A stretch of 14,623 nt of DNA from Flavobacterium sp. (GTDB taxonomy: Bacteria; Bacteroidota; Bacteroidia; Flavobacteriales; Flavobacteriaceae), in the NCBI GenBank assembly GCA_019105125.1, contig JAHRWO010000032.1, positions 1-14,623 of the forward strand. The letters are read 5' to 3'. Positions within the stretch are counted from its first letter, which is position 1; each line of letters begins with the position of its first letter. Under the pieces are notes generated by a model. The model had not been told where the DNA came from. It did not search any database and saw only the letters and a list, made by a program, of their open reading frames with translations. The position numbers were made by a program, and so were the translations under genes. This document shows, in pieces, positions 7,459 through 14,623 of this stretch.

Positions 7459-8265
7459 ATGGAAGACAAGAGGATATTATATGTATCATCTGAAGTGGTG
7501 CCTTATTTAGCTGAAAACGAAGTGTCGTTACAGTCGTATGAAATGCCGAAAATGATTAATGAATTAGGAGGTCAAATACGTATTTTTATGCCAAGGTATG
7601 GTAATATTAATGAAAGAAGACACCAGTTGCATGAAGTTATTCGTTTATCAGGAATGAATTTAGTGGTTAACGATATGGATATGCCTCTTATTATTAAAGT
7701 TGCTTCTATACCAAAAGAAAGAATCCAAGTTTATTTTATTGACAACGACGAGTATTTTAAAAGAAAAGCAACATTTACTGATGAGGATGGAGTTATGTAT
7801 CCTGATAATGACGAACGCGCTATTTTCTTTGCCAAAGGGGTTGTAGAAACTGTGAAAAAACTAAATTGGGTTCCAGATGTAATTCATGTTCATGGTTGGA
7901 TGGCAGCAATGTTACCAGTTTACTTAAAGCATTATTACAAAAACGAAGGTATATTTGCTGAAACTAAAATTGTTACATCTGTTTATGAACAGGGTTTTGA
8001 AGGAGAATTAGATAAAGAATTTATCAACAAAGTATTGTTTGACAACATAAATAAAGAAGCAGTTTCAGAACTAGAATCACCTACTTTTGAAAATTTAATG
8101 AAAGTTTCTATTACTCACTCTGATGCAGTAGTTGCGGGTTCCGAAGTCTTGTCCTCAACTTTAACAAAATTTATAGAAAGTTCGAATAAACCTTTTTTAC
8201 CTTTCGCTCCCAAAGACACTATTAAAGAAGCTTATACTTCTTTTATTAAGAATCATTTACTATAA
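7459..8265 (+). CDS. Short glycogen/starch-synthase-like protein (N-terminal GT5 domain only, degenerate)
   Basis: 268 residues that align with only the N-terminal Rossmann domain of glycogen synthase (GT5), which is normally about 480 residues. The family opening is kept: RILYVSSEVVPY (5-16), then MPKMINELGGQIRIFMPRYG (29-48) and PDVIHVHGWMAAMLPVYLK (139-157). The substrate-binding KxGGL after the SEVxPF motif is gone (LAENEVSL instead). HxHDW reads HVHGW, and the HN of the TIHNIAYQG region reads YE. The C-terminal nucleotide-binding domain is absent. No relics of it follow: the next gene starts 15 nt later, so this looks like an intact short family and not a recent break. It is unlikely to make glycogen; a regulatory or scaffold role is only a guess. 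It is the first gene of a unit ending with glmS. Confidence 0.85.
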   Translation: MEDKRILYVSSEVVPYLAENEVSLQSYEMPKMINELGGQIRIFMPRYGNINERRHQLHEVIRLSGMNLVVNDMDMPLIIKVASIPKERIQVYFIDNDEYFKRKATFTDEDGVMYPDNDERAIFFAKGVVETVKKLNWVPDVIHVHGWMAAMLPVYLKHYYKNEGIFAETKIVTSVYEQGFEGELDKEFINKVLFDNINKEAVSELESPTFENLMKVSITHSDAVVAGSEVLSSTLTKFIESSNKPFLPFAPKDTIKEAYTSFIKNHLL

Positions 8266-8280
8266 AAGGGTTTTACCATT

Positions 8281-9981
8281 ATGAAAAAAAGTTTTTTTAA
8301 AATAGCTTCTATAGCATTTCTATTTTTATTGTTGGTTGCATGTGATAAAGATTTTAATTCTATTGATTCAGATGTGATTGCCGATGGTGATTTTGCTTTA
8401 GAAGTAAGAGAAGTTCAAAATATAAATGCATTTACTCAAAAAACCGAAGCGGTACAAACCAATAATCTACCTCTTAATGCTTTAGGTGTTTTTAACAATC
8501 CAAAGTTTGGTGTTACAAAAGCGCATTATGTTTCTCAAGTGAAATTAATTAACGAAAATCCTTCTTTTGGACACAATCCTGTAGTTGATTCTGTATATTT
8601 ATACGTTCCATATTTTGTAGATTCTGATGTGACTACCGAAACTAATGGCGACAGAACTTTTACTCTCGACTCTATTTATGGGAATCCTGAAACTGGTAAA
8701 TTTAGATTAAAAGTTGTTGAAAACGGATATGTCATAAGAGATTTTGACCCTGTAAATAATTTTGAAACCGCTCAAAAGTATTTCAGTGACGAAAAATCAG
8801 TTTTAATGGATCCCTTCAAAGGAACTGAGATTTTGAATAACAGTAGTAATGTTGCTCAGAACGATGAATTTTTCTTTGATAAAAAAGAAATAATCATTTA
8901 CAAAACTAATGGAGCTGGTTTGTATGTGGGGAGTGATGGACAAGTTTTAGCAAACCAAAATGATTTAACTCTTCGTGTGGTTAAAGAAAGAAAAGCGCCT
9001 GGAATTTGGTTGGATTTAAAAAATAGTTTTTTCCAACAAAAAATATTAGATGCTACTACTTCAGGTAATCTTTTTAATAACGATCTTTTTAAAAATTACT
9101 TTAGAGGACTTTTGTTTGAGGTTGAAGAAATCAATCCTGGACAAGGAGCTTTAGCTATGATAGATTTTTCAAAGGCTGAACTTAAAATACTCTATAAATC
9201 TTCAGTGGAACCTACAACAGAAAATCCTAATCCAGACAGAACAAGAAAAGAATTCAGCTTAGAAATTGGGTACGATGCCTCTCAGGCGATAAGATGTAAC
9301 TCCATTAATTTCCTTGAGCATGCTATTTCTCAAGAATATCAAGCAGGCTTGGACGCTACCAATGACGAAAGACTATTTATTAAAGGAGGAGGAAATGGCT
9401 CTATGGCTTTTGTTGATTTGTTTAGCAATGGTGAATTGCAATCTTTAAGAAATGAAATTGCTACTCAAAATTGGTTAATTAATGATGTAAAGCTGACTTT
9501 TTACGTAGATCAATCTACGCCAAATGGTATGGCAAATGTGCCAGCAGCTACAGAACCTAAAAGAATTTTCATTTATGATGCTACTAATAATTCTGTTTTA
9601 GTAGACTATACTTTTGATACTTCTACGGCGATTAATCCAAAAAATGATAAATTTGTTTTTGGAGGAATTTTGGAAACGGAAACCACGGGAGATAAAAAAG
9701 GAATAAAATATACCATACGCTTAACCGAACATATAAAAAGAATTCTTAAAGTAAACAATCAAGGGAATTACAACGAAAACGTTAGATTGGGTATCGCTGT
9801 TACAGAATCGATTAGCATCTCATCAGTTGCTACTTTTGTTGACAGACAAACCAACACATTTGGTAACCTTCCCTTGGCTTCAGTTTTAAATCCTTTAGGA
9901 ACCATTTTATATGGAAGTCACCCAAATGTCCCAAATGACAAAAGGTTAAATTTAAAAATTTATTATACTAAACCAAATTAG
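8281..9981 (+). CDS. DUF4270 domain-containing lipoprotein
   Basis: 566 residues. A lipoprotein signal peptide (MKKSFFKIASIAFLFLLLVAC) puts the lipid on Cys21. The acidic residues right after it (CDKDF) resemble the lipoprotein export signal that directs Flavobacteriaceae lipoproteins to the cell surface. The mature part matches my recollection of DUF4270: an opening like FNSIDSDVIADGDFALE, then a QTNNLPLNALGVFNNPKFG segment, and a beta-rich remainder. Its function is not established. No catalytic motif is visible; a surface or outer-membrane structural or binding role is inference. The ATG is preceded by a weak purine-rich AAAAGGG. It sits 15 nt after the glycogen-synthase-like gene and 4 nt before glmS, so all three are almost certainly co-transcribed. 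Confidence 0.88.
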   Translation: MKKSFFKIASIAFLFLLLVACDKDFNSIDSDVIADGDFALEVREVQNINAFTQKTEAVQTNNLPLNALGVFNNPKFGVTKAHYVSQVKLINENPSFGHNPVVDSVYLYVPYFVDSDVTTETNGDRTFTLDSIYGNPETGKFRLKVVENGYVIRDFDPVNNFETAQKYFSDEKSVLMDPFKGTEILNNSSNVAQNDEFFFDKKEIIIYKTNGAGLYVGSDGQVLANQNDLTLRVVKERKAPGIWLDLKNSFFQQKILDATTSGNLFNNDLFKNYFRGLLFEVEEINPGQGALAMIDFSKAELKILYKSSVEPTTENPNPDRTRKEFSLEIGYDASQAIRCNSINFLEHAISQEYQAGLDATNDERLFIKGGGNGSMAFVDLFSNGELQSLRNEIATQNWLINDVKLTFYVDQSTPNGMANVPAATEPKRIFIYDATNNSVLVDYTFDTSTAINPKNDKFVFGGILETETTGDKKGIKYTIRLTEHIKRILKVNNQGNYNENVRLGIAVTESISISSVATFVDRQTNTFGNLPLASVLNPLGTILYGSHPNVPNDKRLNLKIYYTKPN

Positions 9982-9985
9982 AGTT

Positions 9986-11833
9986 ATGTGTGGAATTGTA
10001 GGATATATAGGCCATAGAAGTGCTTATGAAGTTATTATTAAGGGATTGCATCGTTTAGAGTACAGAGGATATGATAGTGCTGGTGTTGTTTTATATGATG
10101 GTAAAGAATTAAAATTATCAAAAACTAAAGGGAAGGTTTCTGACCTAGAAAATAAAGCACAGCAAGATAAAAATACGATTGGAAATGTAGGTATGGGACA
10201 TACGCGTTGGGCTACTCATGGAGTTCCTAATGATGTTAATTCGCACCCCCATTTTTCAAATTCGGGTAAATTGGTTATTGTTCACAATGGAATAATTGAA
10301 AATTATGAGCCATTAAAACAAGAATTAATTAAAAGAGGTTACACTTTTAAATCGGATACGGATACAGAAGTGTTAATTAATTTGATTGAAGACGTTAAGA
10401 AAAAAGAAAATTGTAAACTAGGAAAGGCTGTTCAGGTCGCTTTGAATCAAGTTGTAGGAGCTTATGCTATTGCGGTAATTGATTTAGAAAAACCAGATGA
10501 AATTGTTGCTGCTCGTTTGGGTAGTCCGTTAGCTATTGGAATTGGAGATGAAGAATTTTTTATTGCTTCAGATGCTACTCCGTTTATAGAATATACTTCT
10601 AATGCTATTTATTTAGAAGATGAAGAAATGGCGATAGTGCGTTTGCATAAACCATTAAAAGTTAGAAAAATCAAAGATGACTCTTTGGTTGACCCTTACA
10701 TTCAAGAGCTTCAGTTAAACTTGGAGCAGATTGAAAAAGGAGGATATGATCATTTCATGATGAAAGAAATCTATGAGCAACCAAGTGTAATCAAAGATAC
10801 TTACCGAGGAAGACTTTTGGCTAACAAAGGAATTATTCAAATGTCTGGTGTTGAAGACAATTTAGAAAAATTCTTAAATGCAAAAAGAATTTTAATTGTT
10901 GCTTGTGGAACGTCATGGCACGCAGGATTAGTTGCAGAATACATCATTGAAGAGTTTTCTAGAATTCCTGTTGAAGTAGAATATGCTTCAGAATTCCGTT
11001 ACAGAAATCCCATTATCAATAAAGATGACGTTGTAATAGCAATCTCGCAATCAGGTGAAACAGCGGATACATTAGCAGCGATTAAGTTGGCTAAAGAAAA
11101 CGGAGCTTTCGTATTTGGAGTTTGTAATGTAGTAGGTTCTTCAATTTCTCGAGAAACACATGCTGGTGCTTACACCCACGCTGGACCTGAAATCGGGGTG
11201 GCTTCAACAAAAGCATTTACTACACAAATTACAATCCTTACCTTAATTGCTCTTCGTTTAGCAAAAGCTAAAGGAACCATGAATAATTCTGATTATCAAC
11301 GCTATTTATTAGAATTAGAATTGATTCCTGAAAAAGTTCAAGAAGCTTTGGCTTCTAATGATGTTGCTAAACAAATAGCTGAAATTTATAAAGATGCAAC
11401 AAATTGCTTGTATTTGGGTAGAGGATATAACTTCCCAGTTGCTTTGGAAGGTGCATTGAAATTAAAAGAAATTTCATACATTCATGCTGAAGGATATCCA
11501 GCAGCAGAGATGAAACACGGCCCGATAGCTTTAATTGATGAGCAAATGCCAGTAATTGTAATTGCACCAAACAAAGGACATTATGATAAGGTAGTAAGTA
11601 ACATTCAAGAGATTAAATCAAGAAGTGGAAAAATTATTGCAGTGGTGACTAAAGGAGACACACAAGTAAAAGCTTTAGCAGATCACGTAATTGAAATCCC
11701 TGAGACAAATGAACCATTTACGCCTCTGTTAACAACGATTCCGTTGCAATTATTGTCTTATCATATTGCAGTTTTAAGAGGTTGTAATGTAGATCAACCT
11801 AGGAATTTAGCAAAATCCGTTACTGTAGAATAA
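9986..11833 (+). CDS. glmS: Glutamine--fructose-6-phosphate aminotransferase (isomerizing)
   Basis: GlmS makes glucosamine-6-phosphate from fructose-6-phosphate and glutamine, the first step to UDP-GlcNAc for peptidoglycan and LPS. It is cytoplasmic and has 615 residues, the usual length. The N-terminal glutaminase domain starts MCGIVGYIG, with Cys2 becoming the N-terminal nucleophile after Met removal. GHTRWATHG (71-79) and NGIIENY (101-107) are intact. Two SIS sugar-isomerase domains follow, marked by ACGTSWHAG, SQSGETADT, STKAFTTQ and the GYPAAEMKHGPIALI region. The C-terminus ends DQPRNLAKSVTVE, the conserved tail. The ATG lies only 4 nt after the DUF4270 stop, so a self-cleaving glmS ribozyme leader is excluded. 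A strong terminator follows 6 nt after the stop codon. Confidence 0.98.
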   Translation: MCGIVGYIGHRSAYEVIIKGLHRLEYRGYDSAGVVLYDGKELKLSKTKGKVSDLENKAQQDKNTIGNVGMGHTRWATHGVPNDVNSHPHFSNSGKLVIVHNGIIENYEPLKQELIKRGYTFKSDTDTEVLINLIEDVKKKENCKLGKAVQVALNQVVGAYAIAVIDLEKPDEIVAARLGSPLAIGIGDEEFFIASDATPFIEYTSNAIYLEDEEMAIVRLHKPLKVRKIKDDSLVDPYIQELQLNLEQIEKGGYDHFMMKEIYEQPSVIKDTYRGRLLANKGIIQMSGVEDNLEKFLNAKRILIVACGTSWHAGLVAEYIIEEFSRIPVEVEYASEFRYRNPIINKDDVVIAISQSGETADTLAAIKLAKENGAFVFGVCNVVGSSISRETHAGAYTHAGPEIGVASTKAFTTQITILTLIALRLAKAKGTMNNSDYQRYLLELELIPEKVQEALASNDVAKQIAEIYKDATNCLYLGRGYNFPVALEGALKLKEISYIHAEGYPAAEMKHGPIALIDEQMPVIVIAPNKGHYDKVVSNIQEIKSRSGKIIAVVTKGDTQVKALADHVIEIPETNEPFTPLLTTIPLQLLSYHIAVLRGCNVDQPRNLAKSVTVE

Positions 11834-11839
11834 CATTTT

Positions 11840-11869
11840 AAAAGCGAAATTGGAAAATTTCGCTTTTTT
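11840..11869 (+). terminator. Intrinsic terminator after glmS
   Basis: A 12-bp perfect stem (AAAAGCGAAATT with AATTTCGCTTTT) around a GGAA tetraloop, ending in a run of six T. It closes the unit that starts at 7459. Confidence 0.9.
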
Positions 11870-11893
11870 ATTGCAAAAAATTCAAAAAATAAA

Positions 11894-11925
11894 TTGCAAA
11901 ATTGTTTTAGAAAAAACTATCTTTG
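11894..11925 (+). promoter_or_regulatory. atpD promoter (TTG, 21 nt, TATCTTTG)
   Basis: The -7 box TATCTTTG (11918-11925) is followed by CA, matching the Bacteroidota consensus TAnnTTTG. A TTG (11894-11896) lies 21 nt upstream and fits the -33 element. This is the most complete promoter in the window. Transcription should begin near 11930, leaving a leader of about 55 nt before atpD with no clear Shine-Dalgarno sequence. The leader contains a weak AT hairpin (GAAAAAT with ATTTTTTC, about 11932-11951). Confidence 0.75.
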
Positions 11926-11982
11926 CACTCGGAAAAATACATCATTTTTTCAACATTAATTAGCTATTAAATAAATACATAA

Positions 11983-13497
<1,515 letters not shown>

Positions 13498-13500
13498 TTT

Positions 13501-13568
13501 AGTGTTCAGTGTTCAGTCACAGTATTCAGTTACTTGCTAATCACTAATCACTATTCACTAATCACTAA
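13501..13568 (+). repeat. Heptad repeats filling the atpD-atpC spacer
   Basis: The left half has AGTGTTC twice (13501-13514) and AGTATTC (13521-13527). The right half has four tandem heptads starting at 13537: CTAATCA, CTAATCA, CTATTCA, CTAATCA, then CTAA. The reverse complement of the right half carries AGTG every seven bases, in step with the left half. The whole spacer could therefore fold into an imperfect hairpin with 4-bp pairing blocks every heptad. The array runs up to 5 nt before the atpC ATG. Confidence 0.7.
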
Positions 13569-13573
13569 GAAAT

Positions 13574-13855
13574 ATGATTTTAGAAATAGTATCACCAGAA
13601 GCTACATTGTTCAAAGGAGAAGTTACTTCGGTAGCAGTTCCTGGAGTTAACGGTGAGTTTCAAATGCTAAATAATCACGCACCAATTGTTTCATTGTTAG
13701 CAAAAGGAAACGTGAAAATCAATGCTCAAAATATTAAAATTGAAAAAGAATTTGCTTCTAAATTCAATAAAGTAAATGAGCAAACGTACTGGCTACCTAT
13801 TAATTCAGGTACCATCGAAATGAATGAAAACAAAATTATTGTTTTAGCTGACTAA
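13574..13855 (+). CDS. atpC: ATP synthase F1 subunit epsilon (short form)
   Basis: Epsilon joins the gamma stalk to the Fo ring and, in many bacteria, restrains ATP hydrolysis through a C-terminal helical hairpin. This protein has 93 residues, against about 139 in E. coli. It contains the N-terminal beta-sandwich domain: ILEIVSPEATLFKGEV (2-17), VAVPGVNGEFQMLNNHAPIV (20-39) and the closing strand ENKIIVLAD. The C-terminal helical domain is absent. The stop is genuine, since a terminator follows 18 nt later, so this is a natural short form, as in Chlorobium and other Bacteroidota relatives. The start lacks a Shine-Dalgarno sequence and sits right after a heptad repeat array that separates it from atpD. 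Confidence 0.95.
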   Translation: MILEIVSPEATLFKGEVTSVAVPGVNGEFQMLNNHAPIVSLLAKGNVKINAQNIKIEKEFASKFNKVNEQTYWLPINSGTIEMNENKIIVLAD

Positions 13856-13873
13856 GACAATAAAATGTATAGT

Positions 13874-13903
13874 AAAAAGTCCTGCAATTGGCGGGACTTT
13901 TTT
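13874..13903. terminator. Bidirectional terminator between atpC and the MocR-like gene
   Basis: A 12-bp stem with one G-T wobble (AAAAAGTCCTGC with GCGGGACTTTTT) around an AATTG loop, ending in six T on the plus strand and five on the minus strand. It can stop atpDC transcription rightward and the leftward gene. The leftward gene's stop codon (13902-13904) overlaps the edge of the stem. Confidence 0.85.
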
Positions 13904-14623
13904 ATTTTATACTATTATAAGCTTGCTTTAATCTGCTTACTACAATTTCAATTTCTTCTTCATTTAAATGTCCAAATCCAAAACGAATAGCACATGTATT
14001 TTTATCCTGATAAAGTAAGGTTTTAGGTAGAAAAACATCTAATTTCGAAACTTGTTCGGCAAGTTGAACTAATGAAATAGATGGAGCAAATTTAATCCAA
14101 ATAGCCAAACCACCTGATGGTTTTTTAATTTGTATAGAATCATTAAAGAATCGTTTAAAACAATCAAAAGTGTAATCCCGTCTTCTTTTGTAAATAACTG
14201 TATTCTTCTTGAGTAATCGATGGATTTCACCTTCGTAAATTAATTCAGAAAGCAATTGTTCTTGAATTAAATCGCCTTGTTTGTCTAAGATTTGAAGATA
14301 GTTTTTTGCTTCCGAAATTACATTTTCAGGAGCTACTACAAATCCGGTTTGAAAACTCGGAAATAAGGATTGACCAAGCTTTCCAAGATAAATTACCATT
14401 CCGTTAGCGTCGGAACTTGCCATTGGAACCATTGCGGAACCTTCCAACTGAAAATCATAGTCAAAATCATCTTCAATAATGGCAAATTGGTATCTCTTGG
14501 CAAGTTGTAAAAGCTGCAATCTTCGCTCGGCAGACAAAGTATTTGTTGTAGGATAATCGCGATTGGCACACACATAAACACATCGAATTTTGCCTTTTGT
14601 AAAATGTTTTTCAATGTAATTAA
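13902..14623 (-). CDS. MocR/GabR-type aminotransferase-like protein lacking the PLP lysine (5' part outside window)
   Basis: About 240 residues of the C-terminal part; the frame is open to the right edge, so a GTG at 14573 is only an internal codon. The fold matches the class I/II aminotransferase domain of MocR/PdxR/GabR regulators: RDYPTT, a degenerate match to the family motif HQFPTG; IIEDDFDYDF for the usual IIEDDYDSEF; then VIYLGKLGQSLFPSFQTGF; and a C-terminal IRFGFGHLNEEEIEIVV. In the family, the YxGTFSKTLFP motif carries the lysine that binds pyridoxal phosphate. Here that position is Gln (codon 14370-14372), and the Tyr of EDDY is Phe. The pyridine-contacting Asp appears to be kept. 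It may therefore bind PLP weakly or not at all, or bind another ligand. The winged-helix DNA-binding part expected at the N-terminus is outside the window, so the regulator call is inference. It converges on atpC. Confidence 0.82.
   Translation of the reverse strand, partial: NYIEKHFTKGKIRCVYVCANRDYPTTNTLSAERRLQLLQLAKRYQFAIIEDDFDYDFQLEGSAMVPMASSDANGMVIYLGKLGQSLFPSFQTGFVVAPENVISEAKNYLQILDKQGDLIQEQLLSELIYEGEIHRLLKKNTVIYKRRRDYTFDCFKRFFNDSIQIKKPSGGLAIWIKFAPSISLVQLAEQVSKLDVFLPKTLLYQDKNTCAIRFGFGHLNEEEIEIVVSRLKQAYNSIK

Noticed and set aside
7459..8280. Glycogen-synthase-like gene as a frameshifted pseudogene
   Set aside because: No remnant of the second domain follows; a lipoprotein gene starts 15 nt later and the frame is clean.
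9982..9985. glmS ribozyme or riboswitch
   Set aside because: Only 4 nt separate DUF4270 and glmS, so there is no room, and this ribozyme is known mainly from Gram-positive bacteria.

Overview
The window looks like a chromosomal core region of a Flavobacterium-like member of the Flavobacteriaceae (Bacteroidota). The DNA is AT-rich. Most starts have little or no Shine-Dalgarno sequence. Several promoters match the Bacteroidota -7 box TAnnTTTG, often followed by CA. Two lipoproteins have short, Bacteroidota-style signal peptides. There is a DUF4270 lipoprotein, and atpD-atpC stand alone, away from the other ATP synthase genes.

Layout. Bases 1-1466 hold the 3' part of mfd (transcription-repair coupling factor), followed by a small, very AT-rich lipoprotein gene of unknown function (1482-2135). 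A tightly packed leftward six-gene run covers 7351 down to 2212: panC, panD, a UPF0104/LPG-synthase-type membrane protein, a secreted alpha/beta-hydrolase-like protein, radA, and a small two-helix membrane protein. Gaps are 13, 1, about 39, 6 and 2 nt. A divergent promoter region (about 7352-7458) separates this run from a rightward three-gene unit: a short glycogen-synthase-like protein, a DUF4270 lipoprotein and glmS. That unit ends at a strong hairpin terminator (11840-11869). Then come a well-formed atpD promoter, atpD, a repeat-filled spacer, atpC and a bidirectional terminator (13874-13903). A leftward MocR/GabR-type aminotransferase-like gene enters from the right edge, with its N-terminal part outside the window.

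How the genes fit together. The genes with secure functions are housekeeping: DNA repair (mfd, radA), pantothenate/CoA synthesis (panC, panD), amino-sugar synthesis for the envelope (glmS) and energy (atpD, atpC). Between them sit four envelope-associated proteins, two lipoproteins, a flippase-like protein and a secreted hydrolase-like protein, whose roles are not known.

I found no defence system, mobile element, CRISPR array or RNA gene. The most notable signals are three enzyme-fold proteins that have lost or swapped defining residues: a hydrolase with Asp in place of the nucleophile Ser, a MocR-type protein with Gln in place of the PLP lysine, and a half-length glycogen synthase lacking the KxGG motif. 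The heptad repeat array filling the atpD-atpC spacer is also worth a look.
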